Shown in pieces: positions 27,492 to 35,760 of a stretch of 64,000 nucleotides of DNA. The notes below the pieces were generated by a model that was given only the letters and a program-made list of their open reading frames with translations, ran no database searches and had not been told where the DNA came from. How positions within the stretch are numbered: the first letter of the stretch is position 1; each line of letters opens with the position of its first letter. The DNA comes from Paenibacillus apiarius (GTDB lineage: Bacteria; Bacillota; Bacilli; Paenibacillales; Paenibacillaceae): contig NZ_JAFFHZ010000001.1 in the NCBI RefSeq assembly GCF_017052585.1, positions 3,700,001-3,764,000 of the forward strand, written 5' to 3'. Position numbers and translations under genes: made by a program.

Positions 27492-28160
27492 ATGGCTGCG
27501 AAAAAGCAATTTGCAATCATTGGGATGGGACGGTTCGGTTCTAGCATCGCACAAAGCTTGAGCAAGATGGGCTTCGAAGTGCTTGCGATCGATTCAAGCC
27601 AACAGAAAATACAAGAAGTCGTGAATATGGTGACGCATGCCGTATCTGCAGACTGTACAGATGAGGATGCGCTTAAGGCACTTGGCGTCCGTAACTTCGA
27701 CGTTGTCGTGGTTGCCATCGGACAAGATATTCAAGCTAGTATTTTAACGACGTTAATATTAAAGGATCTCGGGGTGCCGAAAATTGTGGCGAAAGCGCAA
27801 AATGAGCTGCATGGCAAGGTATTGAGCAAGATTGGAGCCGACAAGGTCGTGTTCCCGGAACGAGACATGGGCACACGGGTCGCGCATAATCTGATTTCTC
27901 CTAATATTTTGGATTACATCGAGCTGTCTGAGGATCACAGCATCATTGAAGTGCGCGCATCTTCGCTAATGGTTGGCAAGAACCTGAAGGAATTGGACAT
28001 TCGCGCCAAATACGGTTGTAACGTTATGGCGATTAAAAATAACGGAAAGACGAACATTTCTCCATATGCGGAGGATCGTATCAAAGAAGGCGATATTTTG
28101 GTCATTGTCGGCCTTAACGATCATCTGCACAATCTGGAGTTGGCATTCTCCGAATCATGA
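27492..28160 (+). CDS. potassium uptake regulatory protein, KtrA/KtrC type (RCK domains)
   Basis: Cytoplasmic gating subunit of a Ktr K+ channel, 222 residues. An RCK_N Rossmann domain (FAIIGMGRFGSSIAQSL, with the dinucleotide Gly pattern GMGRFG, and the acidic LAIDSS) is followed by an RCK_C domain (about 135-220, ending in GDILVIVGLNDHLHNLE). The family binds ATP/ADP and c-di-AMP. The ATG at 27492 has AAGGTGAG before it; the ATG at 27465 does not. It lacks an adjacent ktrB/ktrD, like the orphan ktrC of Bacillus, so I do not choose between KtrA and KtrC. No c-di-AMP riboswitch was recognised upstream. Overlaps ysgA by 4 bases. Confidence 0.87.
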   Translation: MAAKKQFAIIGMGRFGSSIAQSLSKMGFEVLAIDSSQQKIQEVVNMVTHAVSADCTDEDALKALGVRNFDVVVVAIGQDIQASILTTLILKDLGVPKIVAKAQNELHGKVLSKIGADKVVFPERDMGTRVAHNLISPNILDYIELSEDHSIIEVRASSLMVGKNLKELDIRAKYGCNVMAIKNNGKTNISPYAEDRIKEGDILVIVGLNDHLHNLELAFSES

Positions 28161-28999
28161 GAGAACAGAGAATAACATCCCTGCAAAATATAAGAGTGAA
28201 GCAATGGGCCCAGTTAAAAGAGCGCAAGCATCGCAATAAGGAAGGCCGGTTCCTTGTAGAGGGAATCCATCTAGTGCTTGAAGCGCTGCGTTCCAAGGCA
28301 GACGTTGAGACAGTAGTGTACGATATGGAAGCGGGTATTCCGCGGGAATTGACCTCATATGGTCCAGACATCGTCTCAAGCATGTCTCAAGGCGACGGAA
28401 CTGCGCAAGCGGGCGTAGAATGGATAGCTGCTACCGATGCAATTATTCGCAAGTGTTGTGACACAGATACGCCGCAGCCTGTATTTGCTGTAGTGCGAAA
28501 GCGGAAGGCAGATGGGCTGCAAGCTTTGCTTCGCGCAAACTCTGCGCTAGTCGTCGTCGTCGATGGTGTGCAGGATCCCGGCAACCTGGGAACGATTATT
28601 CGAACGGCGGATGCGGTCGGTGCTGACGGCGTGGTCATAGGTAAAGGGACAGTCGACCTATACAATGCCAAAACAGTGCGTTCCACTATGGGGTCTTTAT
28701 TTCATCTGCCCATTGTGGAAGGGAATTTAACGGAACTGCTGCCGGAAGCGAAAGAATGCGGGGCGCGGGTTGTGAGCACAAGTCTACAGGCGTCGCACTC
28801 GTGCTATGGCTACAATTATTGCGCTGCGACCTGGATTGTCGTGGGTAATGAAGGGCAAGGCGTGTCCGAGGCGGTGCAGGCGCTGGTGGATGACACGATT
28901 ATTATTCCGATGCGCGGTCAAGCAGAATCGCTGAACGTCGCGATGGCGACGACCGTGCTATTGTACGAAGCGATGCGTCAGCGTCATTATTCTAACTAA
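28157..28999 (+). CDS. ysgA: TrmH/SpoU-family rRNA methyltransferase (YsgA)
   Basis: 280 residues. An N-terminal SpoU substrate-binding domain (VKQWAQLKERKHRNKEGRFLVEGIHLVLEAL) is followed by a SPOUT methyltransferase domain with all three motifs: VDGVQDPGNLGTIIRTADAVGADG, IVVGNEGQGVSEAV, and IIPMRGQAESLNVAMATTVLLYEAMRQR. The trefoil-knot fold uses SAM to methylate rRNA or tRNA 2'-hydroxyls. It is coupled to the potassium regulator gene by ATGA. Proximity to sspI supports identity with Bacillus ysgA. Confidence 0.88.
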   Translation: MREQRITSLQNIRVKQWAQLKERKHRNKEGRFLVEGIHLVLEALRSKADVETVVYDMEAGIPRELTSYGPDIVSSMSQGDGTAQAGVEWIAATDAIIRKCCDTDTPQPVFAVVRKRKADGLQALLRANSALVVVVDGVQDPGNLGTIIRTADAVGADGVVIGKGTVDLYNAKTVRSTMGSLFHLPIVEGNLTELLPEAKECGARVVSTSLQASHSCYGYNYCAATWIVVGNEGQGVSEAVQALVDDTIIIPMRGQAESLNVAMATTVLLYEAMRQRHYSN

Positions 29000-29046
29000 A
29001 TCTCATGCAGCAAGCTGTCTGCAAAAACTTACTTTCATGATAAAAA

Positions 29047-29096
29047 AACGGGGACAGGAGCGAGGGGAATCAATGCTCTTGCTCCCGTTCTTTTTT
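29047..29096 (+). terminator. terminator after ysgA
   Basis: AACGGG..GGAGC pairs with GCTC..CCCGTT and is followed by CTTTTTTGG, about 45 bases after the stop. Confidence 0.75.
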
Positions 29097-29145
29097 GGTA
29101 CATCTATTCCTCTACTAAACTATAAGAAGGGAGCGCATATGAACA

Positions 29146-29667
29146 ATGGCAGAAAGAACCAGGGTTATCGAGGTTGTTCCATACAATGCGGACTGGAAAA
29201 CGCAATTTTATAACATGAAAGAAATGATTACGAGTTACATCGGTGATTTGATCTTGAAAGTAGAGCATGTTGGCAGCACCGCAGTAGAAGGATTATCGGC
29301 TAAGCCAATAATTGATATAGATGTAGTCATTGAGAGCTACAGCGTGCTGCCAGCAATTATTGCTCGATTAGCTAAGGAAGGATTTGAACATCAAGGAAAT
29401 TTGGGAGTGGAAGGTCGGGAAGCTTTTCAAAGAACGTTTGCCGATGGGCATATGAAGTATCACCTTTACGTATGTCCCCAAGACGGCAAAGGATACTTGG
29501 AACATATTGCATTGCGCGATTATCTTCGCGCCAATGAAGCCGCCCGCAACGAATATCAATCATTAAAATTGAAACTGGCGCAAATGTATCGTTATGATAT
29601 TGATAAATATGTCGATGCAAAGACAAAATTTATAACAGATATTTTACGTAAAACGCTCTATCGTTGA
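29146..29667 (+). CDS. GrpB family protein (UPF0157)
   Basis: 173 residues with the GrpB pattern VVPYNADWKTQF, EHVGSTAVEGLSAKPIIDIDVVI (a nucleotidyltransferase-like core with GS and DxD) and HLYVCPQDGKGYLEHIALRDYLRAN. The fold belongs to the nucleotidyltransferase superfamily; members are of unknown or varied function, and some are dephospho-CoA kinase-associated domains. The ATG at 29146 lies about 13 bases after AAGGGAG; an out-of-frame ATG at 29139 is better spaced but opens no long frame. Single-gene unit between two terminators. Confidence 0.85.
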   Translation: MAERTRVIEVVPYNADWKTQFYNMKEMITSYIGDLILKVEHVGSTAVEGLSAKPIIDIDVVIESYSVLPAIIARLAKEGFEHQGNLGVEGREAFQRTFADGHMKYHLYVCPQDGKGYLEHIALRDYLRANEAARNEYQSLKLKLAQMYRYDIDKYVDAKTKFITDILRKTLYR

Positions 29668-29686
29668 GTAAAAAGATAAATGAAAT

Positions 29687-29733
29687 AGGTATCAACAGAG
29701 TTGAAAACACAACTCCGTCGATACCTCTTTTTC
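29687..29733. terminator. bidirectional terminator between grpB-like and ABC-F genes
   Basis: AGGTATC..AGTTG pairs with CAACT..GATACCT and is followed rightward by CTTTTTCTT. The leftward ABC-F gene ends at its edge. Confidence 0.75.
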
Positions 29734-31272
29734 TTAATGGTTGCACCAACCTTGCACTTCCCATACTTGCGTCACCCAGCCTTCATAGAAGTCCGGCTCG
29801 TGTGAAACAAGCAGAAGCGTGCCTTTATATAGTTGCAGAGCCTCTTTAAGTGCATCCTTGGCCCGGCTATCCAAATGATTCGTCGGCTCATCCAAGACAA
29901 GCACATTGCTTGTTGTCAGCATGAGCTCGCATAATCGGACCTTGGCCTGCTCTCCGCCGCTCAAGGAGCTGAGCGGCTGCCGAATATGGTTGTCTGTCAG
30001 TCCAGACATTGCCAGCGTTTGCCTAATTTCTTTCTGCGTCAAATCAGGCCGGAATGACCACAATAGTTCGAGCGCTGTGCGGGTTGAAGCAAAATCCTCT
30101 TGCGCAAAGTAGGCTGCCTTTACTTGCTCGCCTACTTGCACCGTGCCGCTTATTGGTTGCAAATGCCCCAATAATGTTTTGAGCATGGTGGATTTGCCGA
30201 CACCGTTATGCCCGACAATTGCAATTTTTTCACCGCGCTTGATCAGCAAATCAATCGGTCCGAATAGCGGCTCTGTATAGCCAATTTGTAGATTGTTCGC
30301 CTCGATAATTTTGTTTACGGGGTCCGTGTTCACTTGGAACGCAAAGCGGGGCCGTGGTCCGGACGCAGGTCTATCGATGCGGCTCATTTTTTCAAGCGCC
30401 TTTTCCCGGCTCTTCGCTTGCTTTGCTTTCCGGTTTCGATTTTTTTGGATAAAGCTTTCCAGCCTGCCGATTTCTCTTTGCTGTCTGTCATATGCAGCTT
30501 GCAGCTGCTGCTTGCTTTGTTCGTAGCTGTTGAGAAAGGCTTTATAATTACCTGTATACCGCTTGAGCGTTTGATGCTCTAGATGGAAGATCGTATTTGC
30601 AATCTCATTTAAAAAACGTTCGTCATGCGATACGACAAGGTAAGCATGCTTATAGCTTTTTAAATATCCGATAAGCCAATCAATGTGCGAGTCGTCCAAA
30701 TAGTTTGTCGGTTCATCAAGCAGCAACACATGCGGTTCTTCCAATAACAGCTTGCCTAACAACAGCTTCGTTCGCTGGCCGCCGCTTAGTTTCTCTACAT
30801 CGCGGTCTTTGCCTAGCTCTAAAATGCCCAATCCGGCAGCAACTTCTTCGATTTTCGCATCAATCTGATAAAAATCAGAATGCTCCAGCTTATTTTGCAG
30901 CTCGCCATATTGTGCCAACCATCGGTCCAGATCATGATCTGCCGCAGCCATTTTCTCTGCGATTTGCAGCATGCTGCGCTCGATCTCATACAAATGGGCA
31001 AATGAGCTGCGTAAATATTCCATAATGGTTGTTCCCGGTACCAAATCAATGTGCTGCTGCAGAAAGCCGATATTGACATGAGGATACCATGCCATCGTGC
31101 CTTCGTCAGGCAGCATTTCTCCAGCCAAAATGCGGAGCAGCGTCGATTTGCCCGCTCCGTTGCTTCCGACGAGTCCGGCGTGCTCTCCTGGCAGCAAACG
31201 CAAGCTTATATCTTTAAATATTTTTTTATCTCCGTACATATGGGTAAGTCGTTCAACGGTTAATATACTCAT
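29734..31272 (-). CDS. ABC-F family ATPase (YfmM-like)
   Basis: 512 residues, two ABC ATPase domains and no membrane segments, so a ribosome-associated ABC-F protein. Domain 1 has Walker A GSNGAGKST (36-44), signature LSGGQRTK and Walker B VLLLDEPTNYLD. Domain 2 has GHNGVGKST, LSGGEQAK and VLVLDEPTNHLD. Between them is a basic linker of about 80 residues (KKNRNRKAKQAKSREKALEKM) that in this family reaches the ribosomal exit site. It looks closest to Bacillus YfmM. ATG at 31272 has AAAGGAGAG upstream. Its leader contains a promoter, a 13-codon ORF and a terminator, the arrangement seen for ABC-F genes that are induced by ribosome-targeting antibiotics. Confidence 0.9.
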   Translation of the reverse strand: MSILTVERLTHMYGDKKIFKDISLRLLPGEHAGLVGSNGAGKSTLLRILAGEMLPDEGTMAWYPHVNIGFLQQHIDLVPGTTIMEYLRSSFAHLYEIERSMLQIAEKMAAADHDLDRWLAQYGELQNKLEHSDFYQIDAKIEEVAAGLGILELGKDRDVEKLSGGQRTKLLLGKLLLEEPHVLLLDEPTNYLDDSHIDWLIGYLKSYKHAYLVVSHDERFLNEIANTIFHLEHQTLKRYTGNYKAFLNSYEQSKQQLQAAYDRQQREIGRLESFIQKNRNRKAKQAKSREKALEKMSRIDRPASGPRPRFAFQVNTDPVNKIIEANNLQIGYTEPLFGPIDLLIKRGEKIAIVGHNGVGKSTMLKTLLGHLQPISGTVQVGEQVKAAYFAQEDFASTRTALELLWSFRPDLTQKEIRQTLAMSGLTDNHIRQPLSSLSGGEQAKVRLCELMLTTSNVLVLDEPTNHLDSRAKDALKEALQLYKGTLLLVSHEPDFYEGWVTQVWEVQGWCNH

Positions 31273-31365
31273 TTCATTCTCTCCTTTTCGCTTTGCATTC
31301 AAAGCCAAGCCGAGAGAACAGCAGCTTAAAGATCGCATTCAATTTGCAGCATTGGTGAAGTTAAC

Positions 31366-31400
31366 AAAAAATGGGTAAGGCGAACATACGCCTTACCCAT
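31366..31400 (-). terminator. attenuator terminator in the ABC-F leader
   Basis: Read leftward: perfect 12-bp stem ATGGGTAAGGCG with its complement, 6-base loop TATGTT, then a T-run (TTTTTTG). It lies about 95 bases upstream of the ABC-F start codon and downstream of its promoter, so it must be passed for expression. Confidence 0.85.
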
Positions 31401-31487
31401 TACAAAACGAATTTGTAAGAAAGGAATCGTTCTTTATCAACTGTTCTTCGGTTGGCTTAGATGAAAAATGGGCAGATCTCTCCCGTG

Positions 31488-31529
31488 TTAAGCCAAATAC
31501 CGTTTCAGAACAGTCGATAAAATCATCAT
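31488..31529 (-). CDS. putative 13-residue leader peptide (uORF) of the ABC-F gene
   Basis: ATG at 31529 after GGTGGAAAGGAA; it encodes MMILSTVLKRYLA and stops with TAA at 31488. It is the first ORF after the promoter at 31572-31601. Its own codons take part in two nested helices: 31507-31514 pairs with 31440-31447 (8 bp), and 31489-31496, at the uORF end, pairs with 31452-31459 (8 bp). A ribosome stalled on the uORF would break these helices. A freed GCCCAT (31468-31473) could pair with the 5' arm of the terminator. The peptide is inferred; no homologue is claimed. Confidence 0.6.
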   Translation of the reverse strand: MMILSTVLKRYLA

Positions 31530-31571
31530 TTCCTTTCCACCTCATTAGAAATTTATAGTTATACATCAGCA

Positions 31572-31601
31572 AGTATACGCAGTCGTTTGCTGACCTGTCA
31601 A
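31572..31601 (-). promoter_or_regulatory. strong SigA promoter of the ABC-F transcript
   Basis: Perfect -35 TTGACA, 18-base spacer, TATACT -10 read leftward. It is followed by a leader of about 290 bases. Strong initiation together with a downstream terminator fits control by attenuation. Confidence 0.8.
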
Positions 31602-31707
31602 GACAACGCTCCTTGCCATGTCCGTTCTTCTTTTTTTGCGGCCGTCCGCATACACTGGGAACGTACAGGCTGCTCCTGTCAAGCCGAGCCGGAAGGGGGG
31701 ATGTGAG

Positions 31708-32709
31708 TTGAGCAGATGGCGGCCAGGCTGGCGCTCGGGATTTCGACCGCGCAGATGGCAACTGCCCACTATATCGTTCAGCAAAAGGCGCGCTTCCGGA
31801 TGGCGTGCAGCAGGCTGGCGCAAAAGCGTTCGCCCGTTGGGCAGCGGAAGCGCTAATACTGCCTCGCAATGGCAGAATCGGCCGGTTAAGCCGCGACGCA
31901 AGCGGAGGCTGTTCTTTATTGCGCTCGTTATATTTACGCTGCTGTCGGTACAGATGTTCGCCTATGTGGATAAAAATGTGCGGGGACCGTTAATGCACCT
32001 TGCGAAAATAAGGGTAAAGCAAATTGCGACTCAGGCGATTAACAAAGCGATAACCGAGCAAGTGATGCGGGGCAGAGAACTTAATAAACTAATCGAATGG
32101 AAGACAGATTCACGCGGCAAGGTCACCAGCGTCGCCTTGAACTATAATGAACAAATGCGAATTACGGCGGATACGGTCGAGGTCGTTCAATCGACGCTGA
32201 ATCAAGCGGATGAGCTCAAGGATCATATCCCGGTCGGCCAAGCATTGGGCAGTCCGTTGATCGCATCGTTCGGTCCGCGCATTCCGGTGCGGATGGAGCC
32301 GCAGGGAGCAGCCAAGGTCGAGCTGAACACCCGCCCTAGGGACGTTGGAATTAATATGGTAATCATTGAAGTATACATAAAAGTAGTGGAAGAAGTGGCG
32401 ATTGTCATTCCATTCGATTTGGAGCCAGAAGTGGTGGAAACGGAAATTCCGATTTCCTATCTGCTCGTCGTAGGCGATGTGCCAATGTATTATTATGACG
32501 GCAAAGGGCAACCGGTCGGCACGAATAGTGATAAGGCGCCAGCGTTATCATTGCCGATGCAGTCTTTGCCAGGGGGCTCGATAGGCGCATCCACGCCGCA
32601 GGACGGCATCAGCGTTCCTGCACAGACAGAGACGCATACGGAGCCTGCTCAGCCGGTTGAAGGCAGCACGGAATCATCTGTGCCTGTGCAAGGACAAGGG
32701 CATGAGTAA
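31708..32709 (+). CDS. yunB: sporulation protein YunB
   Basis: 333 residues from a TTG start at 31708, which follows GGAAGGGGGG. An Arg-rich N-terminal stretch precedes one membrane helix (RLFFIALVIFTLLSVQMFAYV). Then comes the YunB domain: IATQAINKAITEQV, HIPVGQALGSPLIASFGPRIPVRMEPQG, VGINMVIIEVYIKVVEEVAIVIPFDLEPEVVETEIPISYLLVVGDVP. A Pro/Thr/Glu-rich tail (about 285-333) is absent from the shorter Bacillus protein (about 254). In Bacillus yunB is made under SigE and is needed for efficient sporulation. Converges with lytH, as its neighbours do in Bacillus (lytH-yunB cluster). Confidence 0.88.
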   Translation: MSRWRPGWRSGFRPRRWQLPTISFSKRRASGWRAAGWRKSVRPLGSGSANTASQWQNRPVKPRRKRRLFFIALVIFTLLSVQMFAYVDKNVRGPLMHLAKIRVKQIATQAINKAITEQVMRGRELNKLIEWKTDSRGKVTSVALNYNEQMRITADTVEVVQSTLNQADELKDHIPVGQALGSPLIASFGPRIPVRMEPQGAAKVELNTRPRDVGINMVIIEVYIKVVEEVAIVIPFDLEPEVVETEIPISYLLVVGDVPMYYYDGKGQPVGTNSDKAPALSLPMQSLPGGSIGASTPQDGISVPAQTETHTEPAQPVEGSTESSVPVQGQGHE

Positions 32710-32710
32710 C

Positions 32711-32752
32711 ACGCAAGAAGCGTCCGGGGAGAGGCCGCTTCTTGCGTTTCTT
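32711..32752 (+). terminator. terminator after yunB
   Basis: Perfect 12-bp stem ACGCAAGAAGCG with its complement, 13-base loop, then TTTCTTG, 1 base after the yunB stop codon. Confidence 0.8.
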
Positions 32753-32784
32753 GTGCTTCAGCGCATTTATGGATGCATGCTGCG

Positions 32785-33900
32785 CTATTTTTTTGTTTCT
32801 TTGGCAGGCTTGGCGGAATTCTGCTTCGTTTTTTTCGGCTGTTTGAGTTTCCGCTTTTCAGACTGCTCCCATTGATGCAGCAGGGGGTACGGATCGAACG
32901 CATACTCCACCAGCCCCCGATCCCGGTACACGCCGTAATGCAGATGCGGAGGGAACTTGCCGGATGTGCCCGGTTTGCCGTACCCTGAGCTGCCCACCCA
33001 GCCGATCGTTTGACCGGGTTTGACAATATCGCCGATTTTGATGCTTTTCTCATAACCGGATAAGTGAGCGTAATAGTGGTAAAGGTTGTTCAAATCGCGG
33101 ATTCCGATGCGCCACCCGCCGTAACGGTTCCAGCCCTTCACTTCCACTATGCCGTAGCAGGTGCTGCGCACGGGCACTCCGTATCCGGCAAATATATCGG
33201 TCCCCTCGTGAATTCGGAACCCGCCGTAATGCCGCCCCATGCCCCAGGTGCTGCGGTAGGAATAGGTGGACTTCACCGGCAATGGAAAGGCGTGCTCGAA
33301 CAGCTGGAGTTGGTCAAAGTGCTCATAGATGCGGGCGAACTGCTTCACCCGCTGCACGGATCTGGGATTGGAATAGTAATTCCAGAGCCCCGCGCCGAAG
33401 TCGTCTTCGTTCGGACCGTAGGAGCCTATGAACGAGGCGACGCTGTATAGCAGGTCGGTATCGTTGTTGGCGTCGGCACGTTGATCACCCGAACCGTCGC
33501 GCCCGATCCCCTTGAACAAAGAAATCGATTGCGGATTTTTATCTTCAATATCCGGGTTCATGAGACCGACCCATTTCGGGGGTTCGACGTATACACTGGT
33601 TAACCGTTTTGGATGTTCGCGTTTTTTAGGATTCGCCTTCGTCAATGTTCGTTCATATTGATCGATGGCTGCCAGACGATACCATGGAATTCCGGTCACT
33701 ACACTCATTTTTTCATATAAGTCTCGCCGTTCTCTCCATACCTCGCCATCCGAATCGGCTGTTGCAGCCAACTCATCCGAAAAGGCGCGCTCTGAAATTT
33801 CGTTGCGGCCCAAGGAATGCGCAGGCGATGCGTCAAGCGGCGAGCCAAAGGTAATCGATAAGGCAAGACTTGCAACCAATACAGATGCAACTTGTCTCAT
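32785..33900 (-). CDS. lytH: M23-family peptidoglycan endopeptidase, LytH-like
   Basis: 371 residues with a signal peptide (about 1-25). A middle region resembling the N-terminal domain of Bacillus YunA/LytH (WYRLAAIDQYERTL, DTDLLYSVASFIGSYGPNEDDF) precedes a C-terminal LytM/M23 domain. The zinc ligands are visible as HEGTDIF and HLHYG. In Bacillus, LytH is a mother-cell (SigK) L-Ala-D-Glu endopeptidase that trims cortex-type muropeptides. A Lys-rich tail follows the catalytic domain. Synteny with yunB and lipA supports the assignment. A start at 33900 (ATG, GGAGGAAACTG upstream) fits the signal peptide. Confidence 0.85.
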   Translation of the reverse strand: MRQVASVLVASLALSITFGSPLDASPAHSLGRNEISERAFSDELAATADSDGEVWRERRDLYEKMSVVTGIPWYRLAAIDQYERTLTKANPKKREHPKRLTSVYVEPPKWVGLMNPDIEDKNPQSISLFKGIGRDGSGDQRADANNDTDLLYSVASFIGSYGPNEDDFGAGLWNYYSNPRSVQRVKQFARIYEHFDQLQLFEHAFPLPVKSTYSYRSTWGMGRHYGGFRIHEGTDIFAGYGVPVRSTCYGIVEVKGWNRYGGWRIGIRDLNNLYHYYAHLSGYEKSIKIGDIVKPGQTIGWVGSSGYGKPGTSGKFPPHLHYGVYRDRGLVEYAFDPYPLLHQWEQSEKRKLKQPKKTKQNSAKPAKETKK

Positions 33901-34013
33901 GCGGCAGTTTCCTCCTTATTCCATATCCGAAAGGGATGGTTTAATGTTAGAATGTGCGTTGGTGGCCTTTTTATCCAAGCAATGGACACACAGGTATGGA
34001 TTTTTGAGGGTTC

Positions 34014-34023
34014 ATGGTATAAT
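34014..34023 (+). promoter_or_regulatory. extended -10 promoter of lipA
   Basis: CATGG then TATAAT, a TGn extended -10 with a perfect hexamer; no good -35. About 45 bases before the lipA start. Confidence 0.55.
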
Positions 34024-34071
34024 ACTGAATTAGGTCAAGGTTAAGCGAACAGAGAAGGAAGGGTACACTCC

Positions 34072-34959
34072 ATGAAAACGAGAGAGCAGAAACCAGACTG
34101 GATACGCATCAAACTGACCACAGGAGAGAATTACACCGAAATTAAAGATATGATGCGCTCCAAAACGCTGCATACGGTATGCGAAGAGGCGCGTTGTCCG
34201 AACATATACGAGTGCTGGGCCAACCGCACGGCAACGTTCATGATTTTGGGTGATATTTGTACGCGTGCTTGCCGCTTCTGTGCAGTGAATACTGGTATGC
34301 CAACCGAATTGGACTTGCAAGAGCCGGAACGCGTGGCTGAAGCAGCTGAACGCATGGGCTTGCGGCATTGTGTCGTAACTTCCGTCGCCAGAGACGATTT
34401 GCAGGACGGCGGAGCTTCTATCTTTGCGGAGACGATTCGAGCGGTTCGCCGCCGGATGCCATTCTGCACGGTAGAAGTGCTCATCCCCGACTTTATGGGG
34501 AATTGGGATGCGCTCCGTATCGTGATGGACGCCAAACCGGATATTTTGAACCACAATGTGGAAACAGTAGAACGGATGTCTGATCGTGTGCGGGCTAAGG
34601 CGAAGTATGATCGCACTTTGGAATTGCTGAAGCGGGCGAAGGAAATGCAGCCGCAAATTCCAACGAAATCCAGCATTATGCTTGGTGTCGGTGAAGAGTG
34701 GGATGAAATCCTGCAAACGATGGATGACTTGCGTGCTGTAGATTGTGATATTTTGACCCTTGGGCAGTATTTGCAGCCAACTAAGAAACATTTGAATGTT
34801 GAAAAATATTATCGTCCGGAGCAATTTGCAGAGTTGAAGGACGAAGGATTGAAGCGCGGGTTCAGCCATGTCGAATCAGGACCGCTTGTGCGCAGTTCCT
34901 ACCATGCGCATGAACAAGTGAAATCCGCTCATCAGACGATGGCTTCCTCGAATGCTTAG
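34072..34959 (+). CDS. lipA: lipoyl synthase
   Basis: Radical SAM enzyme that inserts two sulfurs into protein-bound octanoyl groups to make lipoate for 2-oxoacid dehydrogenases. 295 residues. The auxiliary cluster ligands [12 protein letters not shown] precede the radical-SAM motif CTRACRFC, and the C-terminal RSSYHA provides the serine ligand of the auxiliary cluster. Length is standard. GAGAAGGAAGGG lies before the ATG. yutD follows after 35 bases, the same order as in Bacillus relatives. Confidence 0.96.
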   Translation: MKTREQKPDWIRIKLTTGENYTEIKDMMRSKTLHTVCEEARCPNIYECWANRTATFMILGDICTRACRFCAVNTGMPTELDLQEPERVAEAAERMGLRHCVVTSVARDDLQDGGASIFAETIRAVRRRMPFCTVEVLIPDFMGNWDALRIVMDAKPDILNHNVETVERMSDRVRAKAKYDRTLELLKRAKEMQPQIPTKSSIMLGVGEEWDEILQTMDDLRAVDCDILTLGQYLQPTKKHLNVEKYYRPEQFAELKDEGLKRGFSHVESGPLVRSSYHAHEQVKSAHQTMASSNA

Positions 34960-34994
34960 GCTGCTCATCAGCCGCGGTATGCAGACCGGGGGGC

Positions 34995-35648
34995 ATGAAG
35001 CAGCGTGCTCATCCGTTCGTGCTTGAGCCTGTCATCGACGGGGAAGGGGGAATCACGGACATGATTCATGTTGGAGGCAGAACGTACGAAGTTATTCAAG
35101 AGCACAAAAATGCATGGAATCCGGAAGCGTTCCGAAGCCGATACAGTGAAGTGCTGGAACGGTATGATTACATACTGGGCGATTGGGGCTACAGCCAGCT
35201 ACGCTTAAAAGGCTTCTTCCGGGATAATCATCCGAAGTCCACCAAAGAGTCGGCCGTATCAAGTATGATGGACTATATTAATGAATATTGCAACTTCGGC
35301 TGTGCTTATTTCATCCTTGAGAAGGTCAGCAACAAAGATGCGCGCCTGCGCTCGGGCACTGATCAAGGGGATGAAGCAGAGCGGGAAGGGGCGGCAGCAG
35401 TGGAAGATGCCGGTGCAGAAGCCGTGCCGCAAGCGCAGCAAGGCATATCATTGCAGCCGAAGACAGCCGCTAACGATGCTTCTGCCGAGCAGACTCCAAA
35501 ACCAGCCTCGTCGGAGCGCAAACCGCGTCAGCACCGCAATCGCCATAAGCATGGCGGTAAAGGTAATGGAGCGCCGAATGCGCACGCACAGCAGCGTGGC
35601 CCGGCGGAATCGAAAGAGTCGCGTGAAGCGAAGGAAGTTCGATCATAG
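34995..35648 (+). CDS. yutD: YutD family protein
   Basis: 217 residues. The first 110 carry the YutD domain (VGGRTYEVIQEHKNAWNPEAFRSRYSEVLERYDYILGDWGYSQLRLKGFFRD, CNFGCAYFILEK). The rest is a low-complexity Ala/Gln/Glu/Lys/Arg-rich tail ending in a basic RKPRQHRNRHKHGGK stretch. The tail is longer than in Bacillus YutD (about 100 residues) and looks RNA-binding. The function of the family is unknown. GGGGGGC precedes the ATG; a second ATG at 35061 is possible. Same transcript as lipA, with a terminator after it. Confidence 0.82.
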   Translation: MKQRAHPFVLEPVIDGEGGITDMIHVGGRTYEVIQEHKNAWNPEAFRSRYSEVLERYDYILGDWGYSQLRLKGFFRDNHPKSTKESAVSSMMDYINEYCNFGCAYFILEKVSNKDARLRSGTDQGDEAEREGAAAVEDAGAEAVPQAQQGISLQPKTAANDASAEQTPKPASSERKPRQHRNRHKHGGKGNGAPNAHAQQRGPAESKESREAKEVRS

Positions 35649-35688
35649 CGTGAACATTCCCTGTGCCTGATGCGGTTATGGCTTATAG

Positions 35689-35724
35689 AAAAGGTGCGCC
35701 CATTGAAAGGGACGCACCTTTTTT
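35689..35724 (+). terminator. terminator of lipA-yutD
   Basis: AAAGGTGCG pairs with CGCACCTTT and is followed by TTTCG; A-rich on the other side, so it may also serve nadK. Confidence 0.8.
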
Positions 35725-35760
35725 CGCTGTAAATGAGACATTGCAGGGCACAGGCTCGTC

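Noticed and set aside
31393-31869. 158-codon leftward ORF across the ABC-F leader and yunB start
   Set aside because: It runs through the ABC-F promoter and terminator stem and overlaps yunB. The promoter at 31572-31601 lies inside it, so it cannot be translated from that transcript.
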